Assembly (NCBI GenBank): GCA_028023455.1
Contig: JAQFVV010000022.1
Location: forward strand, 6,279,100-6,343,099
DNA length: 64,000 bases
Reading direction: 5' to 3'
DNA from: Epiperipatus broadwayi
Lineage: Eukaryota; Onychophora; Udeonychophora; Euonychophora; Peripatidae
Shown here: positions 11,879 to 21,618 of the stretch, piece after piece
How positions within the stretch are numbered: position 1 is the stretch's first letter
Layout of the letters: every line of letters starts with the position of its first letter
Translations under genes and position numbers: made by a program
The notes under the pieces: generated by a model
What the model saw: the letters and a program-made list of their open reading frames with translations, nothing else
Told to the model about the DNA's origin: nothing
Database searches by the model: none

Positions 11879-12353
11879 AAAAAAAAAAAAATTTAATCGT
11901 TAGTCATTATTATCACATTCGTGGAAGCATGTTATATATATAGTTGCACTCGTGGAAGTACATTCTCTAACAGCTAGACATAGCAGTCTGGATATCGTGA
12001 GCTTCATAAAAAATTAGTAAAATCGTCTCGAAGTTCAATTACTAGTTCACAAATGAACCGCACATTGTCAAATAGCGATAATGATTAAAATATGTAAAAT
12101 AAATAGTTAATAAAGTTTGTCGTGTATCTTTTTTTTTTTCAAATATTTGAAATTTTTTATTAGTCATACTTTACTTCCTTTTTTTAAATGAGAATTTTAA
12201 AGTAATTTTATCTTGTTGCTTTGGTTTTATGTGATTAATAAAATTTTTGGAACATATCCCACATTTTTTAAGGTAAGTTAAGTATATTTTTGTGCGATTT
12301 TTTTAATGCAGGTTTTCTGTGGAACCTACCTATTGCATAAAGAGACCTAGGTG

Positions 12354-13156
12354 TATTGGTATAATTTCATTTTTCCGTTACATGATGTCATATTGTAGTA
12401 TTAATATGACATTGTTAACCATAATACTGTGCATCCCTTGTACATGAATAACTGTCACTTTGTTCTTTATTTACATTGTACTTTTAAATATTTGCAGCAT
12501 GAAATCTTCTTACTAAAATTTATTACATTAAGGACTAAAAAATGGTCTTTTGCTTTTAATTTTGTAGGAGTGCCATAATTTATCTACAATTTTAATTGTT
12601 GAATAATTATAATATTTTATGTTAATTTTTTTTAATTCAAATGTAACAATAACATATTTATAACTTCTCAGAGTATTGAGAATTTTTTTAAAAACACAAA
12701 TACAATTTTAAGAATATAATTTTGCATTTTGCAATGCGTAACAAGTCAATTGCCGATGATAAATAAACTTATGGATTCATTTCAGAATAGTTAAGTTAAT
12801 CATCAACATGTATTTCCCTTTTACTGCTGATTAAAATACTCATAAAAATTCTCTCTCTCTCGCTCACACACACACACAAAAATGATAAGAAACATATTAA
12901 AATTATACAAAAATCAATTTTTCATCAAAAAAACTTCATCCTAATTTACAAAAATATCAAAAACAGACTTAGATAAAGCACTGCTAGCAATTAAAAACCC
13001 CATATTTATTAAATGATCACTTAATGCCAAGGTAAGGTTTCTTATTATTATAAAAAAAAAATATTTTAAATACAAATAAAATTCAAATGACAACAGAAAG
13101 ATAAAATGTAAATAAATTTCAAAAATAAAATCGGGAAAATTATCAAACTATTATGC
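12354..13156. other. AT-rich DNA with CT/CA microsatellite
   Basis: There is no gene. A compound microsatellite, (CT)n at about 12850-12861 followed by (CA)n at about 12864-12878, is the only clear feature. Confidence 0.6.
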
Positions 13157-13171
13157 AAAAGTGAATTTTCT

Positions 13172-13284
13172 GTCAAGCGTTGTTAGCAGAGAGGTCATCG
13201 CAACCACCTTGCAAGCAAGTAATTGGTTGCAGATGGTCGTGGGTTCGCCTCCCGGCCGATGCTACGGCATATGGGGAGGGAAAA
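13172..13284 (+). mobile_element. Short tRNA-derived SINE with 15-bp target duplications
   Basis: The body carries a pol III A box (TAGCAGAGAGG, about 13184-13194) and a B box (GGTTCGCCTCC, about 13242-13252). It then has GGCCGATGC, CATATGGGGAGGG and a short A run. AAAAGTGAATTTTCT flanks it exactly on both sides (13157-13171 and 13285-13299), a 15-bp target duplication typical of LINE-mobilised insertion. A second copy with the same 3' part is at 34371-34440 on the minus strand. The perfect duplications suggest a fairly recent insertion. Confidence 0.85.
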
Positions 13285-13299
13285 AAAAGTGAATTTTCT

Positions 13300-14753
13300 T
13301 TACACTTTACACAGTAGCATTTTTCAAATACAAAGCTTAGATTTAATGTTATTCATATTTTATTAGTGACACATGAAACTCCATGTTTTAAAATATTGAT
13401 TCTATAACAGGAACACCAGCACCATTTTATCAGTGATCTTAACACTGATGAAACTTTTTATACAAATCAATTATTTAAAGAAGACTATTTATTTATTTAT
13501 TTAATATGCAATGTAATTTTCTTTGTTGATGTGAATAGTTTTCTTAATGCCAAAAACATTTCAAGATAATAACTGTTTAAATATATTTGTCCTACAGTTG
13601 TAAAAACACTGACAATTTCAAATTTTATTCAGTTATAAAAATGATCTATTTATTTTTGGTAAATTGTTTTTATGTCTTATCTTTATTCAAAAATTTTGAT
13701 TGATTAAAATTTAGTGTTCAATTCACCTTTTAGCAAAAATTGGCTCATTAGGAAATAATTTATTATAAGTTTGCTAATAATTATAAAATAATTTTTTTAT
13801 ATTGCATATTTTAGTTTATTTCAAAAATTTTATATGCTACATGGCATTTCAAAGACTGATTTGTTTTCAATGTTATTTGCGTTTATTAATAAAAATACTT
13901 ATATTTTTAGTTCATTTTCCTTTATTAGTTCTTTTCATCAGAGAATATTATGGTTTTATTTTAACAAAGAATACATAGTGCTAAATTGGATTACCTGTAT
14001 ACTGAATAAAGTAGAATTATAGTTAACTTTGCAGAAAGATATTCTTATCATTATTTCTATTAAGACTTTACCATACAGCATTAAAAAAATGAAGAATTTT
14101 GAATGTGTGTGTGTGTGTTTTTAATAAAAATATGCTTTAACAAAAAATCTAAATGATGAATATGATATATTTTCACTTTTTTTTTTTTTTTGTAAAATTA
14201 TATTTATAATTTCTTTATGTCTCAATAATTTATTTTTTAATTTAAAAAAAAAAAAACTCATTTTTTTTGGTGATAATATGTAATTATTAAGTAATAATAT
14301 GAATTAGTAATTTTTTCTAAGTGTATTTATTTCTGTTAATACAAATTGTACCTTTTAATTAATACTGATTTAATGCCTTTTTTTTCTTTCTATAATATAA
14401 GTCTCCAATGACTTTTAGACGTAAGATTTATATACATGTAATGAAATATAAATGACAAAATATAATGACTGTGAAATGACAAAAACTAAAGAAAGTAAAC
14501 TAGATATAAAATAAGACCGTATTAAAAGGAAAATTATTTCATCGGTAAGAAAAAATGGAAATACTAAAAAACTATATAATAATAAAGAATAACAAAATAG
14601 CTAATATACAGTAACAACAATTAAAAATCTCACAAATTCTAAATAAAGATATGAGTTATACTATCAAATTTTTAAAACATGAAAAGGCTCCATGAAATTA
14701 TACATTCATTATAAAAAATCTTAAAAAAAAAAAAAAAAAAAAAATGAAAAAAT
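13300..14753. other. AT-rich non-coding DNA with microsatellites
   Basis: It holds a (GT)n run at about 14104-14119, several long A or T runs, and A21 or longer near 14724. The plus-strand frame 13834-14022 is F/I/N-rich and not supported as a gene. Confidence 0.6.
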
Positions 14754-16468
14754 GGTAATCATCTGAAATCCGGGCACGGCCGCTTGGGGCATTGATGCTA
14801 TACAAAAATATATCAAATATAATGTTACTGGGCCGCCGCAACTTTTTTCTTATAGAACATGGTTGTTGTTTTTTTTTGATTAAACAAATTTTTTTATTTC
14901 ATTTATAATTATGATTTCCTTTTTATAAAACAAATTTTTATATTCATTTTCATTGTTTTTTTTTTAATCTGACATTTTTCTTTATCAAACAAGTTTTGAT
15001 AATTTAATTTTGGGTTTATTTTTCTGAATTTTAAAACTTTGGACTCTTTTACGATGAAAAAACTTGTTTTAACCCCTCCGAAAAAATATAATGGTATAAT
15101 TATTTGGGACTTGTTTCAATTTTGTTCTACCTTTTTTTTTTTGTTTGACTAAATTGTTTTTCTTATTATTATTAAATCAAAAGTAACTTTTGTGTTATTT
15201 GGGGTTCAAAAATTGTTTTGAAATCCCCACCCCCACCCTCAAATCAATAATTGTAACATAAAGTCAATAATTTTACTTTTTTTTAAACAACATTTTTTCA
15301 CTTTTTACTTTTATATTTCGTTTGAATTAGCCTTTTTTTTTTGGCTTCTACAATAAACAGCTTTTTGGAGTGCTTTCGTACTATTATTATTAACAAAAAG
15401 TAAACAAAAGTAATCTATTTCAACCCTACTTGTTTTAACCCTGCTAAAAAAATATAATGGAATTATTTGGGAAATGTTTCAAATTTTTTCTATCTTTTTT
15501 TTTGGTTGACCAAATTGTTTTTCTTATTAAATCAAAAGTAACTTGTGTTTTTTGGGGGTAAAAAATTGTTTTCAAACTCCCATCCCCACACTCGAAAAAA
15601 TAATTGTAACAAAAAGTTAATAATTTCTTCTAACTCTTTCTCACTTTTTACTTTTATTTATATTTCGTTTGAATTACCTTTTTTTTTTGCCTTCTACAAT
15701 AAACTGCTTTTTTGGGAGGCTTTCATACTTTGTTATTATTAACAAAAAGTCATCAAAAATAGTCATTTATTTTAACCCCACTGCAAAAAAGATAATCCAA
15801 ATACTTGTCAATTCCTAATGAAATGAAAAAAAAAAGTACACAAACTTGGGACTTTTTGAACTTATTTATTATTTTATTGATGTAATAAAAAGTATGGTAT
15901 TTGGGAGGACATTATGTGCCTGAAAAAAGAAAACACTCTCACACACTTTCTGTACTCAGCAATTCTGAAAAGTTGAAAAATTGCACGTTCTTCTCAGACC
16001 TTTTATTGGTCTTGTATATTTTCCATGCTGAAACGTGACTTAGCGTGTCAGCTTTGTCGAAGCATGTTCGAACATACACTTTGCCAATTTTTTATATATT
16101 AACATTTTTTTTAGGGAAGGGTGGGGACCATATGACAATTATTAGTAATTAGCAACATTGTTTAAATATAAATGACATTACTCTATTACGGAGATTTGAA
16201 AAGTTGTACCGACTTGAAATTAAAACACCCTCAAGTGATACGGTAATCAGCTATGAATAGAACAAATACGCGCGTAAATAGTTTCGAAGCACAAAACAGG
16301 CCGTAATATTTTTGTGCGATGTCATGTAAAGCGGCCTAGCCTAAATGGGTTAATACAATATTAAATGTTGTATTAGCCATAAGGCCGGCCGCAGAAACAG
16401 CATATTCATGTGTTTTGACACATAAACAACGCCATCAGGCGGCTATGCCCGGATTTCAGATGACAACC
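14754..16468. mobile_element. Non-autonomous DNA transposon with GGT-ended inverted repeats
   Basis: The left end GGTAATCATCTGAAATCCGG and the right end, read inward, GGTTGTCATCTGAAATCCGG share 23 bp with two mismatches up to GGCA. Both continue into CG-rich subterminal sequence (GGCCGC and GCCGCC...ATGGCG). The ends resemble those of 5179-6263. The interior is T-rich and contains a 366-bp tandem duplication; no transposase frame is visible (15545-15742 is a chance frame). A clean 8-bp target duplication was not found. A Merlin-like origin is inferred from the family resemblance. Confidence 0.7.
15062..15795. repeat. 366-bp tandem duplication inside the 14754-16468 transposon
   Basis: ACTTGTTTTAACC begins both copies (15062 and 15428). 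Each continues through AAAAAATATAATGG, TTATTTGGGA, AAATTGTTTTTCTTATTA, AAATCAAAAGTAACTT, ATAATTGTAACA, TTTCGTTTGAATTA and TTCTACAATAAAC. A third partial start (TTTTAACCCCACTGCAAAAA) follows near 15770. Copies differ by many substitutions, so the duplication is not new. Confidence 0.8.
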
Positions 16469-16691
16469 AAACGAATAATAAAATTTTACATAAAATGGCT
16501 GGAATAATATAGCTAATATTAGAAAGACCTTTAATAATAAAAAGTAATAAATCTGTTCCTATTTTGCTTTTTTTTTCAGTTATTTCTATTGACAAACGAT
16601 CTTCAGGGCTTTATTTTTTTGATTATAAAAAGTCAGATATAATAAAAAAAAAATTATTGCTCTATAAATTTCTATACCCAATATGGTACTT
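16469..16691. other. Spacer between two adjacent DNA transposons
   Basis: About 220 bases of AT-rich sequence with no recognised feature separate the right end of one inverted-repeat element from the left end of the next. Confidence 0.6.
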
Positions 16692-16936
16692 ACGGATAAT
16701 TTGCCTGATGACGTATTTGACCCACCGGTTTCCCTTCCGGTAGGCATCGACGATCTTTGTATGACAACGTTGTCATGGCAACGAAGTAACTGGCGTGATT
16801 AATCCATCAGAGAATCAATTTTTTTTTTTTTTTTAACCGCGAGATTTAAAATTCGGAGAGAGATTTGGGAAATTTTTTGATTTTTCTATCTATTGTGATT
16901 TTGCTATCCACTTGATCACAGTGATTTTTTTCAGCA

Positions 16937-17047
16937 CGTCAGCACCTGGACTCATATTTGAGCGAGTTTATGTGGAGGCAGTCGTACAAAGCTGATCCTT
17001 TCGCTGCAATTTTAGAACATATATCCCAATTCAGTCCTCCACAGTGA
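16937..17047 (+). pseudogene. C-terminal fragment of an IS1595/Merlin-type transposase
   Basis: Thirty-six codons ending in TGA read [15 protein letters not shown]..., then a DPF block and ...ILEHISQF. The HLDSYL.EFMWR signature is what I recall from the C-terminal end of ISXO2/IS1595-like DDE transposases, to which eukaryotic Merlin elements belong. The frame follows a splice-acceptor-like TTTTTTTCAG (16925-16934), and the rest of the transposase, including the catalytic residues, is not present upstream within the element. It is therefore a partial, non-functional copy. A profile search against the IS1595 DDE family would settle it. Confidence 0.55.
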
Positions 17048-17547
17048 ACGCTATTTGTAAGTAATTTTAATTTTTTTTATAATAATTATAATTTTAGAAT
17101 TAATTATATTATTGAATATAGACAATAAGTAATCCAAATGCATGTAAAAGTAACGTCACCATTAATGCCATATTCGCATTAAATCTTTATTTTAAATGTA
17201 CAAACAATTTTTGTTAATATTTCTTCAATTAATTTGTAAATAATTTTCAATAATTTTTTTAATAAAATTACCAATATACAGTCCGTTTTTAAAATTACCA
17301 AATGCTTGTAGAAACTACGGCGTCTTACACCACATTTTATACAAGATGGCGATTAATGGTAGATTCGCATTAACTTTTTTTTTTTAAAATTTACAAAAAA
17401 AAATTTTTTTTTATATTTCTTCAATTATCAAACTTCCACTTAATTACATTTAATTTGTAAATAATTTTTGGGTTAATATTTCTACAAATATCAAATTATT
17501 TTTCGTAAATTCATTAGCCAATGTATGTAAAAGTAGGGCATGTGATC

Positions 17548-19010
17548 GCGATTAATGGCACATTTTCAATAATTTTTTGTTTTTATATTTTGTATTGACC
17601 TTATTTTGTATTTCATGCATGTAAATTTTCACTAATTTGTTGGGGTTTTTTTTGTATTTTTGGGTTAATATTTCTACAAATATCAAATTATTTTTCGTAA
17701 ATTCATTGGCTATACAGTAGGTTTTAAAATTAGCCAATGTGATGGCCATTAACGGCACATTTTCCATAATTTTTTGTTTTTATATTTTGTATTGACCTTA
17801 TTTTGTATTTCATGCATGTAAATTTTCACTAATTTGTTGGGTTTTTTTTTGTATTTTTGGGTTAATATTTCTACAAATATCAAATTATTTTTAAATTAGC
17901 CAATGTGATCGCCATTAACGGCACATTTTCCATAATTTTTTGTTTTTATATTTTGTATTGACCTTATTTTGTATTTCATGCATGTAAATTTTCACTAATT
18001 TGTTGGGTTTTTTTTTGTATTTTTGGGTTAATATTTCTACAAATATCAAATTATTTTTCGTAAATTCATTGGCTATACAGTACGGTTTTAAAATTAGCCA
18101 ATGTGATCGCCATTAACGGCACATTTTCAATAATTTTTTGTTTTTATATTTTGTATTGACCTTATTTTGTATTTCATGCATGTAAATTTTCACTAATTTG
18201 TTGGGGTTTTTTTTGTATTTTTGGGTTAATATTTCTACAAATATCAAATTATTTTTCGTAAATTCATTGGCTATACAGTACGGTTTTAAAATTAGCCAAT
18301 GTGATCGCCATTAACGGCACATTTTCAATAATTTTTTGTTTTTATATTTTGTATTGACCTTATTTTGTATTTCATGCATGTAAATTTTCACTAATTTGTT
18401 GGGGTTTTTTTTGTATTTTTGGGTTAATATTTCTACAAATATCAAATTATTTTTAAATTAGCCAATGTGATCGCCATTAACGGCACATTTTCCATAATTT
18501 TTTGTTTTTATATTTTGTATTGACCTTATTTTGTATTTCATGCATGTAAATTTTCACTAATTTGTTGGGTTTTTTTTTGTATTTTTGGGTTAATATTTCT
18601 ACAAATATCAAATTATTTTTCGTAAATTCATTGGCTATACAGTACGGTTTTAAAATTAGCCAATGTGATCGCCATTAACGGCACATTTTCAATAATTTTT
18701 TGTTTTTATATTTTGTATTGACCTTATTTTGTATTTCATGCATGTAAATTTTCACTAATTTGTTGGGGTTTTTTTTGTATTTTTGGGTTAATATTTCTAC
18801 AAATATCAAATTATTTTTCGTAAATTCATTGGCTATACAGTACGGTTTTAAAATTAGCCAATGTGATCGCCATTAACGGCACATTTTCAATAATTTTTTG
18901 TTTTTATATTTTGTATTGACCTTATTTTGTATTTCATGCATGTAAATTTTCACTAATTTGTTGGGTTTTTTTCTACAAATATCAAATTATTTTTCGTAAA
19001 TTCATTGGCT
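17548..19010. repeat. Satellite array, 198/166-bp units in trimeric higher-order repeat
   Basis: The marker GCCATTAACG, or its variant, falls at 17548, 17745, 17911, 18109, 18307, 18473, 18671 and 18869, giving spacings of 197, 166, 198, 198, 166, 198 and 198. The 166-bp units lack a 32-bp block (CGTAAATTCATTGG...). Linked variants (CCATAA with TTGGGT, or CAATAA with TTGGGGT) show an A-B-C-A-B order from 17911 on, a 562-bp higher-order unit. Older diverged units are visible upstream near 17160 and 17350. The frame at 17552-17767 (minus) is a by-product of the repeat. Confidence 0.92.
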
Positions 19011-19273
19011 ATATTTTGTATTTTATATCTTGTACTACAAGCTTCACTTGTCAAAAACACCCAGGCCCCCCCCCCAACAACTAAGATTTTTGAATAGTTT
19101 TCATGCATGTACATTTTAAATAATTTTGTGGGTACTATATTTTGTATTCACAGTATTAAATTTTCACTAATTTTTTTTTTTTTGTATTTTTTTTTCAGGA
19201 CCAAGAAACATGCTGGTGTTCAGTCGGTGTGTATCACGTGACATTCCTTTTGTTTTTTATCACATGGTCAACC

Positions 19274-19446
19274 GATGACGTATTACCCTGAAGGCATACC
19301 GATTTAATGTTGCGCTTTTTAACGTGACGTGTTCACGTGATATGCGGACACATCATCGAGTAGATGTGTCTGCAGATCACTTGGAGACGTTATCTTAAAA
19401 ATCGCAACATTAGACCAGTATGCCTTCAGGGTAATACGTCATCAGG
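19274..19446. repeat. Right subterminal hairpin of the 16692-19458 element
   Basis: The segment 19274-19321 (GATGACGTATTACCCTGAAG..., ending ...TTTTTAA) is the reverse complement of 19393-19446 with few mismatches. The loop of about 70 nt contains CACGTGA-type palindromes. The left half repeats the element's own terminal sequence in the opposite sense, so the right end carries a second internal copy of its terminus. Confidence 0.8.
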
Positions 19447-19458
19447 CAAATTATCCGT

Positions 19459-20496
19459 TTTCTAAAATCATCTATGAATCTTTTTTAAAAAAATCTGTAT
19501 TCAAACCAATTAAAAGATCAAACTAAATCTAAAAAAAAATTTACATTCACTACACAGTAGACTACATTCCAAAGTAAAGTTTTAGATTAATAGATTGGCA
19601 GCTTTGATTCTACAAGGACTTAAATTATCATTAATCTAGAACATTATCAAATTCTGAAAAATATTTATCAAGACATAAAAACAATGATTTTTTTCATGGA
19701 CAAAATTTTTTATAATAAATTTATCAAATGTGTTTGTAGATTAAAATGAAAGCAAGGGATAAATATAAAATTTGTAAGTCATTTAAATTTTACAGACAAT
19801 GTGGCTGTTTTGTGAGTAGTTATGAATATACAAATATATCACAAAAACTATTAGACACAAGCAAAGTATAATGAGCTAAAGATAATAGTAAAAAAAACTA
19901 GAAACTATTAAAATGATTTTCAAATAAATTAAAGAAAAAAAAATTGACAGTTATAAATTGGAATACTTTGGGTGAATTATTATAAATGAAAACATAGTGG
20001 ATAAAGTTAACCATAGAATTAAATAAGATCTTAATAAATCTAATTTGTCAGTATTTGCTTTTCTGATCAAGACTGCAGATCACACAGCAAATTATTGAGA
20101 AATGATGTCTACTAGATTAAGAGACATAGAGAGATAAATATGTAAGGAAGAGAGCAAATAGATACCGACATAACTGAAAAAATTACGATGCTAAAATGAG
20201 CCATGTGTTAAAATTGAAATATATTCAAGAGTTATATCTAAATTTTTGAAGTATTCAACAAAATATGATGTATTAATTATACAAAAATTTAAAAAAACAA
20301 AATCAATAAAAAATATTTATTATTCATATGTGATTATATCTAATTAGCGATAACATTAAAATTTGGTGTGTAATTTGTTAACAAAGCATGTCATAGTTCC
20401 GTAAGATGTTCATTCGTCAGTTGTGTTTGATATTTTGATTTTACAAACTTCAATTGTTGAGCATAGTAATTCACAAGAATATGTCACAAAACTCAG
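19459..20496. other. AT-rich non-coding DNA
   Basis: About 1 kb without a recognised gene or repeat. It lies between two mobile elements. Confidence 0.6.
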
Positions 20497-20621
20497 CATT
20501 AGTTTACAAACTATTCAAAACAAAGCACAACTCTCCATATAGTAGTGCCATCTTGTGCTACCAAGAGCAATCAATGGATGCCAGAAGGCTTGTGCATAAA
20601 ATCCCTACCTAGTACCTACTC

Positions 20622-20670
20622 ATCCAATATCCCCAGGCTTGTGGCCTTCATCAGTGAGGAACCTTGGATC
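20622..20670 (-). ncRNA. Inactivated hammerhead copy in the inverted half
   Basis: Read on the minus strand, this copy keeps both stem I segments, the internal loop, CTGATGA and stem II. It lacks exactly the 11 nt AGAAACTAGTC that carry GAAA, stem III and the cleavage triplet in the plus-strand copy. It cannot cleave in this form. Confidence 0.75.
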
Positions 20671-21388
20671 TGAGAGCACTGGACGTAGATCTTAGGATCC
20701 AATGCAACCCTCCAGCACCCATCTTTTAACTCTATTTAACTACAAAACTATGAGAATGAAATTGAAAACAATTAATATTTTCAATCCAAGCTCAATAGCT
20801 TATATAGTCATATGGGTCTGAACTCAATTCAGCACCCATACATTTTGGTATCTTTGGCTCTTTTACAACCATAGCCACCACTATCCTATTAGGCAGGATT
20901 GGTGTTAAACCACTAAACATCACATGATCACTATCTCATACTAGCACATAATTGTTATTAAACAATTCAAAACAAAGCAAAACTCTCCATATAGTAGTGT
21001 CACTAGTAGGCACTAGATAGGGATTTTATGCACAAGCCTTCTGGCATCCATTGATTGCTCTTGTTAGCACAAGATGGCACTACTATATGGAGAGTTTTGC
21101 TTTGTTTTGAATTGTTTAATAACAATTATGTGCTAGTATGAGATAGTGATCATGTGATGTTTAGTGGTTTAACACCAATCCTGCCTAATAGGATAGTGGT
21201 GGCTATGGTTATAAAAGAGCCAAAGACACCAAAATGTATGGGTGCTGAATTGAGTTCAGACCCAGCTTGGATTGAAAATATTAATTGTGTTTTCAATTTC
21301 ATTCTCATAGTTTTGTAGTTAAATAGAGTTAAAAGGTGGGTGCTGGAGGGTTGCATTAGATCCTAAGATCTACGTGCAGTGCTCTCAG

Positions 21389-21447
21389 ATCCAAGGCTCC
21401 TCACTGATGAAGGCCACAAGCCAGAAACTAGTCTGGGGATATTGGAT
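21389..21447 (+). ncRNA. Type I hammerhead self-cleaving ribozyme motif
   Basis: All parts of a hammerhead are in order. Distal stem I ATCCAA (21389-21394) pairs with TTGGAT (21442-21447). After an internal loop GGC/TA, proximal stem I TCCTCA (21398-21403) pairs with TGGGGA (21434-21439) with one G-U. Then come the core CTGATGA (21404-21410), stem II GGC-CACAA-GCC (21412-21422) and GAAA (21424-21427). A minimal stem III follows (A427-U432, C428-G431) with the GUC cleavage triplet ending at 21433. Oddities are an A-A opposition at the base of stem II and a stem III loop of only two bases, so activity may be reduced. Short stem III is usual for retroelement hammerheads. Confidence 0.7.
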
Positions 21448-21618
21448 GAGTAGGCATTAGACAGGGATTTTATGCACAAACCTTCTAGCATCCATTGATT
21501 GCGCTTGTTAGCACAAGATGGCACTACTATATGGAGAGTTTTGCTTTGTTTTGAATTGTTTAATAACAATTATGTGCTAGTATGAGATAGTGATCATGTG
21601 ATGTTCATTAGTTTACAA

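Larger units (their letters stand above)
11349..12353. mobile_element. DNA transposon with CACCTGGGTCTC terminal inverted repeats
   Basis: The left end begins CACCTGGGTCTCTTT (11349) and the right end, read inward from 12353, begins CACCTAGGTCTCTTT, giving 14 of 15 matches. A subterminal block TTGTGCG(G)ATTTTTTAATGC occurs near both ends in direct orientation (about 11364 and about 12290). Inside lie an open frame segment and a long hairpin. No target duplication is clear. The superfamily is not determined; no transposase domain is recognisable. Confidence 0.6.
16692..19458 (+). mobile_element. Merlin/IS1595-like DNA transposon remnant with internal satellite
   Basis: The outer 26 bp (16692-16717 and 19433-19458) are perfect inverted repeats starting ACGGATAATTTGCC. 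Inside, in order, are a CpG-containing left subterminal region, an exon-like transposase C-terminus (16937-17047), a satellite array (17548-19010), and a right subterminal hairpin (19274-19446). A GTAAGT at 17057 and a T-rich tract ending in CAG at 19196-19198 bracket the array like an intron. No target duplication is obvious at either candidate boundary. Assignment to the Merlin superfamily rests only on the C-terminal protein fragment. Confidence 0.7.
20510..21605. mobile_element. Foldback retroelement with hammerhead ribozyme and 13-bp target duplications
   Basis: CATTAGTTTACAA occurs exactly at 20497-20509 and 21606-21618, so the segment between looks like a single insertion. Arms 20513-20999 and 21078-21566 are close reverse complements. 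Within the right half, a segment containing GGATTTTATGCACAA is repeated at 21021 and 21464, a 443-bp tandem spacing (about 1.35 units), and the left half is the same unit inverted. The unit ends in a hammerhead-type ribozyme at 21389-21447. There is no coding potential; the frames at 21150-21356 and 21363-21569 are shadows. The arrangement recalls animal retrozymes or Penelope-like terminal repeats. Confidence 0.8.

Noticed and set aside
13172-13284. Functional tRNA gene
   Set aside because: A and B boxes are good but acceptor and anticodon stems do not pair, the element ends in a polyA run and has target duplications, and a second truncated copy exists.
21150-21569. Two minus-strand open frames of 68 codons
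   Set aside because: They fall inside the foldback element, cross the ribozyme, and the equivalent frames are broken in the inverted copy.
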